From Deltaproteobacteria bacterium (lineage in GTDB: Bacteria; Myxococcota_C; UBA6777), in NCBI GenBank assembly GCA_002731275.1, contig PCBK01000120.1:1-64000 (forward strand): 64,000 bases of DNA, written 5' to 3'. Made by a program: the position numbers and the translations under genes. Below, piece after piece: positions 25,426 to 34,588 of the stretch; positions within the stretch are counted from its first letter, which is position 1; each line of letters begins with the position of its first letter. Below the pieces are notes generated by a model that did not search any database, was not told the DNA's origin, and saw only the letters and a list, made by a program, of their open reading frames with translations.

Positions 25426-27290
25426 CGCTCTCTTTTGGTCCGGCTTCGTCGCAACCCAAAGAGGAAAAAGAGTCCTAACAACAACCACGTTGAAGGAGGA
25501 TGTGTTGACTGACAACCACATCCTCCTTTTGGTGTGGTTGTGTCTTTCGTTTGTGTGTTCTCTGTTGTGTTTTGATCAGGTGCTTGTGGTTCGGACTGTG
25601 TCGAGGCGTCTGGTGTTTGCTCTTGTGTGGATTCACTGTTTGTTGTCGCGACTTGGCAGATGTCACCTCGTGATGGGTGGTTGATACACTGATAGCTGGG
25701 GGGGCATGCTTGCTGTGCTGAGCATGTTTTGGTGCAGTATGTTTGTGAATCAGTGGAGAGCTTCTCACAGATTTGGTTGACACATTCATCGTCCTGGGTA
25801 CACGTCTCGCCAAATCCCTTTTTGGGTTGCTCGATACATCGTCCGTGTTGGCAGATCTCGTCATTTTGGCAATCTTGATCATCTTGGCAAGGAGGGGGAG
25901 CGACGCACTTGCCTGCACTACAGACTTGGTCTGCGGAGCAATCACTGTCTTGCGTGCAGGCGGGAGGTGGTGTTTGACATGTCCCGGATTGGCAGGTCTT
26001 TCCACCTGTACAGTCCGTATCCTTTTGGCAAAAACCAGGTTTTGTGAAGCAATTTCTGTTGTGGCAGCGTTGTCCTGGTCCACAGTCGGCGTCACTGTCG
26101 CAAGCACAAAACTGACTCCCGCTCGTTGTTTTGAAACAATTGCCTCCATTTGGACAGGCACCACTCTGGCATAACTCAAAACAGAAGACACCCGCACCTG
26201 TTTTGCCTACACAGATCATGGGACTGTTGCACGTCGCGCCGTTGGCGCTGCTGCCACACAAGGCACCACGTGTTCCTTCTGGGACGATACAGGAGCCGTT
26301 GTTACATGTCTGATTGTTTCCACATTCTTCGTCTTTTTGGCATCCCGTTGGGGATTTGATCTTGCAGGAGCCATTATCACAGACTTGATCGTTAGCGCAC
26401 TCGGAGTCTTGGGTACAGTAAGATGGGTCTTTGACACAATTGCGCCCCTGGCACAATTGCCCTGTGTTGCAATCGGCGTTGCTGTCACAGGCGCAAAATT
26501 GGTCTCCACTTGTCGTGTTGAGGCAGTTTCCCCCGTTAGGACAGGCACCATTTTGACACAGCTCGACACAATAGGCACCGATGCCTGTCTTGCTAACGCA
26601 GAGTAATCCACTATCACACTGTGCGCCATTGGCGCTGCTACCGCAAAGAGAACCTCTCTTGCCTGTTGGATTGGAAGTCGAAGAGGACGGGTAGAGCGTA
26701 CATAGTCCGTTGATGTCATCCTGGTCGAGGAAGCGTCTTTGGCTTGGTCCTGAGCTGGTCGTCGAGTACATCGTCGCAGCGCTTACGCTGCTATGTCCTA
26801 GCCCCAACAAGTGACCGATCTCATGTGTCGCAGTGCCTCTCAGATCGAGCTGAGAAGAGGAGGGGTTGATCGACCAGGGCTTGGTCTTGCGAAAAACGAT
26901 GTCGGCGTCAGTGTACTCTTTGTTTCCAGACGTCCAGCGGGTGTAAGTGATCGCTGTCGTCGCGCTGCCTGCGCTCAGATAGCCAAAGAGCAAGACGTTG
27001 GTTTTGTCACTGCTGTTACCACGCGTTGTGGTCCCTTTGTATATGGAGCGGAATTTAGAGCAGGAAGGCTGCGCCCACTGTTGGAACCCGTGTTTGAACG
27101 CGGTCTCGGCGTCTGTGTCGGAGATGCCTGTGAAACCATTCATATTCATGTACCAGGAGATTGGGATCGATGCATCGGACCACCTGAGCATCTTGCCGCC
27201 TGAAGTGTTGATTTTGTAAGCCCACGTCGGCGAGGCGAGGACAAGTATGATGCTGAGTACACAAAGCTGTACCGTGCGAATGTTAGTCAT
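25422..27290 (-). CDS. Secreted matrixin-type metalloprotease with Cys-rich repeats and MYXO-CTERM tail
   Basis: A 622-residue exported protease. A signal peptide (ending Thr-Trp-Ala) is followed by a metzincin domain with HEIGHLLGLGH near residues 156-166, the HExxHxxGxxH zinc site. After about residue 220 come many short Cys-rich modules (CxxDxDCxxxQxC), two longer ones being near-duplicates of each other (GALCGSSANGA... and ...CDSDADCGPGQ...). The C-terminus has a Thr/Gln-rich spacer, GGCGCQS, a hydrophobic helix and RRSRTKRER, a MYXO-CTERM signal. It should be displayed on the outer surface or released. AAGGA precedes the ATG at 27290. It is followed upstream by another exported protein and an M4 protease on the same strand. 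Confidence 0.88.
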   Translation of the reverse strand: MTNIRTVQLCVLSIILVLASPTWAYKINTSGGKMLRWSDASIPISWYMNMNGFTGISDTDAETAFKHGFQQWAQPSCSKFRSIYKGTTTRGNSSDKTNVLLFGYLSAGSATTAITYTRWTSGNKEYTDADIVFRKTKPWSINPSSSQLDLRGTATHEIGHLLGLGHSSVSAATMYSTTSSGPSQRRFLDQDDINGLCTLYPSSSTSNPTGKRGSLCGSSANGAQCDSGLLCVSKTGIGAYCVELCQNGACPNGGNCLNTTSGDQFCACDSNADCNTGQLCQGRNCVKDPSYCTQDSECANDQVCDNGSCKIKSPTGCQKDEECGNNQTCNNGSCIVPEGTRGALCGSSANGATCNSPMICVGKTGAGVFCFELCQSGACPNGGNCFKTTSGSQFCACDSDADCGPGQRCHNRNCFTKPGFCQKDTDCTGGKTCQSGTCQTPPPACTQDSDCSADQVCSAGKCVAPPPCQDDQDCQNDEICQHGRCIEQPKKGFGETCTQDDECVNQICEKLSTDSQTYCTKTCSAQQACPPSYQCINHPSRGDICQVATTNSESTQEQTPDASTQSEPQAPDQNTTENTQTKDTTTPKGGCGCQSTHPPSTWLLLGLFFLFGLRRSRTKRER

Positions 27291-27327
27291 CAGAAGATCC
27301 TTCTTGGACAAAATCTCGTCAAGTTGT

Positions 27328-28002
27328 CTATCGTTTGGTGTGCGGTAGGAGCGGGGTCTTCTTCACGCGTGTTTGTGTGCGTGATGTTTTCGACAGGCGT
27401 CGCGCTTGTAGCGTCTTGATCGTTGTCTGGAGTGTTTTGAGGTAAGTCGACATCAAGATCGGAGCTGGCGAGGCGTTCACCTCTTTGAAGCTCCACGTGC
27501 CTTTTGCCGTGCGTGTCAGCTGTGTAGGACGATCTTGGGGTCTGAGCAACACAACTTGCTTTGTGTGGGGATCGTGTTTGATGGTGTATCGCCCATGAGA
27601 CATACTCGTCACGTAGTAGTAATCAGGGGCCTTGTCGAATGGAGTGGGTCGGGCCGCGACAAGGTAGAGCAGCACTCGCTCACCTACACGAAAGCTGTTT
27701 TCGCTGTGCACATGAGTGTTGATGTTCCCTATCTTTCCACCCATGCGACGGACTTTGAGTGTACGTGTTGCGGTGCGTCCTTTGAGGAAGCGCGAGACGT
27801 TGACCTGGACGTCCGTTACGATATGCTTGTTGCGTTTTCCTACATACCGGGCAGATCGTTTGGTGATGGTGCCTGTGACGATCAAATTGGAGTGACGCAC
27901 CATCGCTGTTTGCGACAATTGCATGACGATAGAGGCGTCCGCTTGTGTGCCCGAGAGCAGTAAAAATGAAAAAAACAGCGAGGGGATGAGATGTCGTGTC
28001 AT
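27328..28002 (-). CDS. Exported protein of unknown function in a metalloprotease cluster
   Basis: A 224-residue protein with a signal peptide ending near Ala-Asp-Ala. The mature part resembles small beta-rich proteins common in Myxococcota: a VTGTITKRSARYV strand, a long T/V-rich region, and GERVLLYLV. The C-terminus is basic and low in complexity. The ATG at 28002 lies two bases from the stop of the upstream M4 protease gene, so the two are likely translated from one message. No catalytic motif is visible; a chaperone or inhibitor of the linked proteases is only a guess from position. Confidence 0.68.
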   Translation of the reverse strand: MTRHLIPSLFFSFLLLSGTQADASIVMQLSQTAMVRHSNLIVTGTITKRSARYVGKRNKHIVTDVQVNVSRFLKGRTATRTLKVRRMGGKIGNINTHVHSENSFRVGERVLLYLVAARPTPFDKAPDYYYVTSMSHGRYTIKHDPHTKQVVLLRPQDRPTQLTRTAKGTWSFKEVNASPAPILMSTYLKTLQTTIKTLQARRLSKTSRTQTRVKKTPLLPHTKR

Positions 28003-28004
28003 GA

Positions 28005-29240
28005 TCAGGACTTGTCCCCGAACCCAAACAATCCCCAGAGCCATGCCCAAAAACCTTTCTTTTTGGGCGCTTCTGTGGGAGCGATGGCTGTTGCTTCTGT
28101 GGGCGCACTCGTCTCTGTTGGGGTGGATACACTTGTGGGGGTGCGTGCTTCTGGTGTGAGCAGGCCGACACCTTTCCAAGCGTTGCGCACGGCTTTCTCT
28201 TCTGTGCTTCCTGCACCGTGTAGTTTACCAGCGGTTTGAACGGTTCGCTCTGCCCACTCATCGAATGTTGCGGAGGAATTGTTCAACTCTTGCAGGGCGT
28301 TGTACCAGATCGTCCCTGGAACTTGCCATGCATATCCACCAAGCTCCATGCACAACAAAAAGAAGGCGTGGTTTGGGATTCCTGAGTTGATGTGTACACC
28401 GCCATTATCGCGGCTGGTGTTGACGTATTGTTCCATGTGTTTGGGTTGGGGATCTTTGCCGAGGAGTGGGTCGTTGTATGCGCTGCCTGGTGACTTCATG
28501 GAGCGCAGAGCGTCGCCCTTGATACCTTTGGCCAAGATCTCTTTTCCAACAAGCCAATCCGAGGCTTTGGCTTGTTGGTTGTGTTTGTGTTGGTGTGTGA
28601 GGACACCGAAGACGTCCGCGATGTGCTCGTTGAGCGCACCTGATTGCCCTCTGTACGTCAAACCACCGGAAAATTGGACGACACCGTGGGATAATTCGTG
28701 GCCAATGACCGTGAGTGATTGTGTGAAGCGCGTGAAGATGCGTCCGTCACCATCGCCGTATGCCATCTGCGAACCGTTCCAAAAGGCGTTGTTGTATTTG
28801 CGTCTGACGTGCACGCTGGAGACGAGAGGAAGTCCCTTGTTGTCGAGAGAGTCGCGGTTGTAGGACTCTTTGAAGAAGTTGTACGTCGCCCCTGCGCCGT
28901 CATAAGCTTCGTTGACTGCGTCGTCGCTGTGGGGATCTTCGCCTTCAGAGCGTGCGAGGGTTTTTTGTAAGTCTGTGGACTCTTCTGCGTTGTACACACG
29001 TCTGTTGAGTCCTGTCTGGGGACCGGCAAACACACCGCCTTCTACTGCAAACAATCCCTCGACAAAACCCCACGCCATGTCATCTGTTGTATCATGTCGC
29101 TGGCTACGTAGCTCATCCGAATACAACTCGATCTCTTCGATCGCCTTTTGGACGTCTTCATCTCCATTTTCCTTCATGGAGTCGAGCATGTGGGGGGGGA
29201 TAATACATTGAATCGGGTGGCGGTGATGGTGACATCCCAT
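28005..29240 (-). CDS. M4 (thermolysin-family, protealysin-like) metalloprotease
   Basis: A 411-residue M4 peptidase. VIGHELSHGVVQ holds the HExxH zinc site and GALNEHIADVFG supplies the third ligand Glu. The N-terminus, CHHHRHPIQCIIPPHML, matches the short protealysin-type propeptide rather than a signal peptide, so it may stay inside the cell or leave by a non-Sec route. About 60 residues after the catalytic domain are rich in Thr, Glu and Ala and end in a Trp/Phe-rich stretch. The ATG at 29240 is preferred over 29327 because GGAG lies seven bases upstream and the product starts at the conserved propeptide. Confidence 0.87.
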   Translation of the reverse strand: MGCHHHRHPIQCIIPPHMLDSMKENGDEDVQKAIEEIELYSDELRSQRHDTTDDMAWGFVEGLFAVEGGVFAGPQTGLNRRVYNAEESTDLQKTLARSEGEDPHSDDAVNEAYDGAGATYNFFKESYNRDSLDNKGLPLVSSVHVRRKYNNAFWNGSQMAYGDGDGRIFTRFTQSLTVIGHELSHGVVQFSGGLTYRGQSGALNEHIADVFGVLTHQHKHNQQAKASDWLVGKEILAKGIKGDALRSMKSPGSAYNDPLLGKDPQPKHMEQYVNTSRDNGGVHINSGIPNHAFFLLCMELGGYAWQVPGTIWYNALQELNNSSATFDEWAERTVQTAGKLHGAGSTEEKAVRNAWKGVGLLTPEARTPTSVSTPTETSAPTEATAIAPTEAPKKKGFWAWLWGLFGFGDKS

Positions 29241-29458
29241 AGACATTCTCCGTGAACTCAAAAAACACATCGTCAAGGCGCGTGTTTTACGATTCGTGAA
29301 TGTTCCCGTCTTGTGGTCTTGAGACAAGAGACGAAAACGTGGTAAGTGATCTCTTTCTTCGCAAAAAGATCATGGCTATGGATGTATTTTGCCTACCAAT
29401 CGAGGAAAATTCAAGCGCAAGACTGTCTGAGGATGTCCGGAAGGGGAGGGGGTGTTGC

Positions 29459-30373
29459 CTAATGTGTACTTGAAGGGGTTGGATGGACAATCTGTTCAGA
29501 ACTCGCTCTTGTCGCACCTGACGAACGAATCATCAAATATGCGACAGGTAATCCTGTCCAAAATCCAGACTCCGGGATCAAAAAGACACCGAAGAGACAA
29601 AATAACAAAAATCCCCACCCGGCTGACGAAGGCAGCGTTTGGTTTTGTTCAAAGGCCCATTGGACAAGGCTTCCGTAGAGATACATCATAACACCTGTGG
29701 CCAAAAACCAAAACGCAACGTTTCTCATTGGGTTGAGCTGAATACTGTTCCAGACACCTGCAAAGAGGATATCCCGCAAGATCTTCGAGAAAATAAAGAC
29801 CCCAAGGACATTGTGGACGATCGCGATCCCCATGAGCAGGTGCCCTGCGTGGCGACGAAAGAGACTCGGAGCGTGTGGGTTTTTTGCGGCCGAGAGGGCC
29901 ATCTGCCATACCACGATGTGGTGAAAAGGCCGGATAACCTGAAAGTAGACGCGCCCTGAGAAGGTATGAAAATGCACGATCGTTATGACATGATAGCGGT
30001 ACATTCCCGAAGGCAGGTTTTCTTGGACGATCGCGATGTGTGCTGTGAGATGGGACTCTGTGATGCCAGCGAGCCAGTGCTCACCTTCCTTGGCGCTTTT
30101 GACTGTAAAGAACGCTGCCTCTTCACCTGCTTTCATCGGGAAGCTGGTCATATCATATTGCACCAAACTTTCTTCTGTCTGTGGAATCCCCAACACCCGA
30201 ATCAATACACTCCTGATCGCGTACAGCGTCTTCAGCCACCAAGGGGCGTAAGAGAGCAAGCCCGCCGCAAACGCAGGTAGCTCCTCTCGACTTTCAATCG
30301 TTTTAACGTCGATATGATCTGCTCCTTCTGCACATGATTTGAGGGCGTCGATGTGAAAAATCGTCTGGTCCAT
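29459..30373 (-). CDS. DUF2867/DUF6463 fusion membrane protein
   Basis: A 304-residue protein. Residues 1-165 match the DUF2867 family (YRYHVITIVHFHTFSGRVYFQVIRPFHHIV as its late strand block, given here only in part by position 122-152). Residues about 170-290 hold four membrane helices like the DUF6463 family. The two are usually separate proteins, so this is a fusion. The start codon overlaps the stop of the upstream tetR gene (TGATG), giving translational coupling. Expression is therefore probably repressed by that regulator. The function of both families is unknown; a link to lipophilic compounds is an inference from the TetR pairing. Confidence 0.75.
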   Translation of the reverse strand: MDQTIFHIDALKSCAEGADHIDVKTIESREELPAFAAGLLSYAPWWLKTLYAIRSVLIRVLGIPQTEESLVQYDMTSFPMKAGEEAAFFTVKSAKEGEHWLAGITESHLTAHIAIVQENLPSGMYRYHVITIVHFHTFSGRVYFQVIRPFHHIVVWQMALSAAKNPHAPSLFRRHAGHLLMGIAIVHNVLGVFIFSKILRDILFAGVWNSIQLNPMRNVAFWFLATGVMMYLYGSLVQWAFEQNQTLPSSAGWGFLLFCLFGVFLIPESGFWTGLPVAYLMIRSSGATRASSEQIVHPTPSSTH

Positions 30374-30915
30374 CAGGCTGTCTCCTTTGTGATCTGTTCA
30401 AACAGGATATCAAACAGATGTTGTAATTCTGCTGGTTTGAGTGGTGGGAGTAACTCTGCGCTGCCGAGCAACGCGGTGTAGAGCAATCTAGCATATCCCA
30501 TCGCTTCTTCCTCCTCCTCGCAAAAATGAGCTGTCAGAGAGCAAAGGTAGGCGATTCTTTTTTGGTCTACACGTTCGATGTATTCACTCGCCAAAGGTGA
30601 GGTCTTGGCCCACGCTCGTAGACGAACTTCTTGTGGGCCTGATGTCCGCGCGACAAGCTCTAAGAGGTGATATAGTCGCTCTTTTGGTGTGTTTTCCTCT
30701 TCACTCTCTTCAATGTACATCTCCGTGTAGCGCTCTTCCCAGTATGTCAGGATCGCTTTCAGATACGCCGTTCTGTTCTGAAAGTGGTGGTAAAATGAGC
30801 CCTTTGTCACCTCCAGCCTCTTGCACATGGGTTCAACTTTGATCGCGTTGATCCCTTCTTCAATGAGCGCTTGTAGACCGCTCTTTAACCAATCCTTTCG
30901 GCTTAATCGACTCAT
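30373..30915 (-). CDS. TetR-family transcriptional regulator
   Basis: A 180-residue TetR-type repressor. The helix-turn-helix is at about 24-45 (IKVEPMCKRLEVTKGSFYHHF with Tyr-His-His-Phe as the usual end). The C-terminal ligand domain is Glu-rich and resembles small TetR proteins controlling one or two linked genes. It overlaps the DUF2867/DUF6463 gene by one base. The operator-like palindrome at 30962-30990 lies just upstream of its start, so autoregulation is likely. Confidence 0.87.
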   Translation of the reverse strand: MSRLSRKDWLKSGLQALIEEGINAIKVEPMCKRLEVTKGSFYHHFQNRTAYLKAILTYWEERYTEMYIEESEEENTPKERLYHLLELVARTSGPQEVRLRAWAKTSPLASEYIERVDQKRIAYLCSLTAHFCEEEEEAMGYARLLYTALLGSAELLPPLKPAELQHLFDILFEQITKETA

Positions 30916-30961
30916 TTTTTGTCGCTCTCTCCTCTATGTTACAAGATGAAACATACGCTTT

Positions 30962-30990
30962 GGTATGGAAACCATACTGTATGGTATGGT
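30962..30990. promoter_or_regulatory. Palindromic operator, probably for the adjacent TetR regulator
   Basis: ACCATAC-T-GTATGGT (30971-30985) is a perfect 15-base palindrome. It overlaps a second one, GTATGG-AAA-CCATAC (30963-30977), and a further GTATGG follows. The array lies 50-75 bases upstream of tetR and about 110 bases upstream of the divergent lipoprotein gene, so it could control both directions. Confidence 0.7.
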
Positions 30991-31095
30991 TCTGTGTTGA
31001 GTTGTCAACCAAAACAAGTGATTGCCTTGTTGCTGTAAGGATGAAGGACGTCAGGCGTTATGGTAATGTCTTTGAACACAAGAAAGGAGTCGATA

Positions 31096-31542
31096 ATGAA
31101 GAGAGGTATGTGTGTTGTGTTGTGTATGATTGGTTTGTTGTTGACAGGTTGTCCTATCCCTGTGCCACGGACTGCGGTGATCCAGCCAGCGTTGACGATA
31201 CAAGTGCTCGACGAGAAGGGGCGTCCGCTCGTTAATCAAGAGGTACGGTTTTCGTGGTACTCCCATCCCCATCGTCGGTTTCACCGAGCAGACGTGTATC
31301 GAACCAATAAATACGGAAAGATTACATTTGCAAAGAAGACCAAGCGTGAGTGGGTGATGCCGTTGATGATGCACGGGGTTCCACAGCATTATTGGGTCGT
31401 ATGTCTTAATCGAAAAGGCTACGATACACTCGCGCGTTCGTATTATATTCGTTCTAAGCGAAGGGCGCAGGATGTGTGGGTCTTACGTCTGAAAAAAGGA
31501 AAGTATTTTCGGACCTGTAAGGAGTCAAAGAGGGGGCAGTAA
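31096..31542 (+). CDS. Small lipoprotein of unknown function
   Basis: A 148-residue lipoprotein with an LTGC lipobox near residue 19 and AAAGGAG six bases before the ATG at 31096. The mature part begins with an Ig-like or transthyretin-like strand pattern (LTIQVLDEKGRPLVNQEVRFSWYS is typical of carboxypeptidase-regulatory-like folds; shown here only as residues 35-58). The rest is very basic. It is divergent from tetR and shares its upstream region. Confidence 0.72.
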   Translation: MKRGMCVVLCMIGLLLTGCPIPVPRTAVIQPALTIQVLDEKGRPLVNQEVRFSWYSHPHRRFHRADVYRTNKYGKITFAKKTKREWVMPLMMHGVPQHYWVVCLNRKGYDTLARSYYIRSKRRAQDVWVLRLKKGKYFRTCKESKRGQ

Positions 31543-31687
31543 GGGGAGATTTGTCACAGAATTGAAACAAATTGCCATTCCGTGTCACTGAGTGTTGTGA
31601 TACAACGCAGGAGATATTTGGGTGATTGTCATGGTCGATCGCCAAAATAAATGTCTTCATTGTATGTGCATACGTTTGGAGAAGTCG

Positions 31688-34573
31688 ATGTTTCAGTTTT
31701 TTCGTGTTTGTATGTTGATCTTATTGATGTGTTTGGGATGGGGCTGTGCGGACAAGCAAGTCGATCCTTGTTCTCTTGTTGAATGTGGTGTGGGTTTTAA
31801 ATGTATCGAGGGACGATGTGTGAGCGATTGTCCTTCTGGGATGATTTTGTGTGGGGGGCTTTGTGCGGACGTCTCCTTTTCCAACATCCACTGCGGTTCG
31901 TGTGGTAACGAGTGCGCAAAGGGCGAAACTTGTATCGCCCGTCAGTGTGAGTCTCTGTGTTCTTCTAACGAGACCCTCTGCTCGGACACTTGTGTCGACA
32001 CCAAGACCGATCTGGAGAACTGTGGTTCATGTGGCAACAAGTGCGGTGCCTCAGCGAAATGTGAAGGCGGAACATGCACATTGAGCTGTCCACTCCCGCT
32101 GTCCAAGTGTGGTGGTGATTGTGTGAACCTTGTGACCTCAAGAGAGCACTGTGGTACATGTGGAAAAGCCTGTCAGGACGGCGAAATCTGTGAAGCTGGT
32201 GCATGTATTCTCAACTGTCAGAGCGGTTTGCTCGCGTGTGATGGGAAGTGTGTCGACGCAACGGTCAACCCCAATCATTGTGGTGCTTGTGGTAAGGCGT
32301 GTACAGGTGGAGCTGTCTGTACGAGTGGGACATGTGAGTCGAAGTGCCCAACTGGACAGACTAACTGTTCAGGTTCATGTGTGAACACACAGGAGAGCCT
32401 CAAACACTGTGGTGCATGTGGAAAAGCCTGTCAGGATGGAGAGATTTGCAGCGCTGGTGTGTGCAAAAAGACAGGCTGTGCTTCTGGGAAGACGCTGTGT
32501 TTGGGAACATGTACGGATCTCTTCACTGATGTGACACATTGTGGTGCATGTGGAAACGCATGTGGTAGTGGTCAGTTGTGTTGTCAGGGTGTATGTCGAG
32601 ATACCAAAACAGATACGGCACACTGTGGAGCGTGTGGTCTCGCTTGTGGGACCGGACAGATCTGTCAAGGTGGGAGCTGTGACTGCCCCAGCGGATTGCA
32701 GCAATGTAGTGGTCAATGTGTCGATACATCTAACGATCCAAAACATTGTGGTGGATGTGGAGCTGCTTGCCAGAGCGGTGAGACATGTTCGAGTGGGAAA
32801 TGTGGCGTTGTATGTAAGGCTGGACAGACAAATTGTTCGGGGTCATGTGTCGATGTGCAACAATCATTACTTCATTGTGGTGGGTGTGGAAAAACCTGTG
32901 GAAGTGGTGCCTCAGCCTGTAACAATGGGCAATGTGCATGTCCTTCTGGATTGTCGTATTGTTCGAATGCCTGTGTGAACACACAGTCCGAGTTAAAGCA
33001 CTGTGGCGGTTGTGGGAAGAGCTGTGGTGCAGGGGCTGTGTCATGTCAGGGGGGCGAGTGTATCTGTCCCTCAGGGAAGGCTTACTGTAGCGGTCGTTGC
33101 ATCGACATCCTCTCGGATACAAATAACTGTGGTGGTTGTGGAAAGACCTGTCCAACTGGTGAGAAGTGCACCAACGGAACGTGTGGTGTCGTGTGTACTG
33201 GTGGTGGGGTCAAGTGTGGAAACATTTGCGTGGATACACGTTCAGATCTCAAGCACTGTGGTGGTTGCAACAAAGCCTGTGGCAGTGGGGCGACGTCTTG
33301 TATCACAGGACAGTGTGTCTGTCCTTCTGGCGAGGGGTATTGTAACGGCAATTGTATCGATATCCTCTCGGACACAAAAAACTGTGGTGGCTGTGGAAAG
33401 ACCTGTCCCTCTGGAGAAGTCTGTAACGCTGGAACGTGTAAGCCTCCTGTGACAGCATCTTCCATTCAATTGTATAGTGGACGAACCTCTTTTACACACT
33501 GTCTTGTCTCAAGTGGAAAGGCGAAATGTTGGGGGGATAACACAAAAGGAGAGCTGGGGATCGGGACAACCTCTCGTTTGAAGGAACCTTCGACCAAGAC
33601 GATTGATGTGGGGGCTGGACGAACAGTCAAACAGATGGCGCTTGGCCGGTACCATGTCTGCGCGATCCTCGACAACGGGAGTGTCAAGTGTTGGGGATAC
33701 AACGCATATGGTCAGCTCGGCTATGGGAACACGACGACTCTGACACGTCCCTCCTCAAACACTGTGAATCTTGGCACAGGTCGAACAGCCGTCCAAATCG
33801 CGGCTGGATACTATACGACATGTGTTGTCCTCGACGACGCGACCGCAAAGTGTTGGGGGAAAAATAACGACGGTCAGCTCGGGATTGGAAACACCATCGA
33901 TCAGAAGGTTCCGCCTTCTACGCCTATCAATGTCGGCGCTGGACGGACGGTGAAGAAGATCTCGGCAGCTCGTGATGTCGTGTGTGCGTTGTTGGACAAC
34001 AACTCCATCAAGTGTTGGGGAGAGGGACAGTATGGAACATTGGGACTCGGTAATGTCGACTCTCTCAAGGCTCCAGGAGCTGCCATCTCATTTGGTACAC
34101 TCACCGCCAAAGATCTCGAATGTGGTCGCTATCATTGCTGCGCGATCTTAAGTGATGATTCTATGCGTTGTTGGGGACAAGGAGGTGACGGTCAGCTCGG
34201 CAACGGCGCGAAGGCAAACGCCAACGCACCACAGAGCACTTCGATAACAGGTCTTGGTCCGGTGATGCAGATTGGGACGGCGTATCAGAGTTCTTGTGCC
34301 TTGATGAAAGATGGGACCCTCAAGTGTTGGGGATACAACCGCTATGGTCATTTGGGGCAGGGAAACACGACCTCTCTGTCTCAACCCCCTACGACCGCGA
34401 TCGATGTTGGTACAGGACGTTCGGTCAAGCAGTTTGGTTTGGGTCGGTCTTCTGTCTGTGCCTTGCTCGACGACAATACTGTAAAGTGTTGGGGGCGAAA
34501 CGATTACAATCAGCTTGGTTATGGTGATAGCACCCACCGCTACAAACCGTCTGCAACCACGATTGTGTTTTGA
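31688..34573 (+). CDS. Lipoprotein with 13 CGxCG Cys-rich modules and a seven-repeat RCC1 propeller
   Basis: A 961-residue lipoprotein. The ATG at 31688 gives a signal ending LGWGC, and GGAG precedes it. Thirteen tandem modules follow, each with the core HCGxCGxxC-x5-8-C and a C-x6-C-x-G linker. They resemble the STIG1-like modules found in many myxobacterial surface proteins. From about residue 600, seven RCC1-type repeats occur, each with CWG-x-N/G-x-x-x-x-LG-x-G, which should form a seven-bladed propeller. The modules differ at the DNA level yet several are near copies (for example around 32150-32210 and 32400-32460), suggesting expansion by recombination. It is likely an adhesive or ligand-binding surface protein. 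Confidence 0.85.
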   Translation: MFQFFRVCMLILLMCLGWGCADKQVDPCSLVECGVGFKCIEGRCVSDCPSGMILCGGLCADVSFSNIHCGSCGNECAKGETCIARQCESLCSSNETLCSDTCVDTKTDLENCGSCGNKCGASAKCEGGTCTLSCPLPLSKCGGDCVNLVTSREHCGTCGKACQDGEICEAGACILNCQSGLLACDGKCVDATVNPNHCGACGKACTGGAVCTSGTCESKCPTGQTNCSGSCVNTQESLKHCGACGKACQDGEICSAGVCKKTGCASGKTLCLGTCTDLFTDVTHCGACGNACGSGQLCCQGVCRDTKTDTAHCGACGLACGTGQICQGGSCDCPSGLQQCSGQCVDTSNDPKHCGGCGAACQSGETCSSGKCGVVCKAGQTNCSGSCVDVQQSLLHCGGCGKTCGSGASACNNGQCACPSGLSYCSNACVNTQSELKHCGGCGKSCGAGAVSCQGGECICPSGKAYCSGRCIDILSDTNNCGGCGKTCPTGEKCTNGTCGVVCTGGGVKCGNICVDTRSDLKHCGGCNKACGSGATSCITGQCVCPSGEGYCNGNCIDILSDTKNCGGCGKTCPSGEVCNAGTCKPPVTASSIQLYSGRTSFTHCLVSSGKAKCWGDNTKGELGIGTTSRLKEPSTKTIDVGAGRTVKQMALGRYHVCAILDNGSVKCWGYNAYGQLGYGNTTTLTRPSSNTVNLGTGRTAVQIAAGYYTTCVVLDDATAKCWGKNNDGQLGIGNTIDQKVPPSTPINVGAGRTVKKISAARDVVCALLDNNSIKCWGEGQYGTLGLGNVDSLKAPGAAISFGTLTAKDLECGRYHCCAILSDDSMRCWGQGGDGQLGNGAKANANAPQSTSITGLGPVMQIGTAYQSSCALMKDGTLKCWGYNRYGHLGQGNTTSLSQPPTTAIDVGTGRSVKQFGLGRSSVCALLDDNTVKCWGRNDYNQLGYGDSTHRYKPSATTIVF

Positions 34574-34588
34574 GCGTTGGCGACGTGT

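Noticed and set aside
30936-31235. 99-codon plus-strand frame starting inside the tetR upstream region
   Set aside because: It runs through the operator palindromes and the start of the small lipoprotein gene in another frame.
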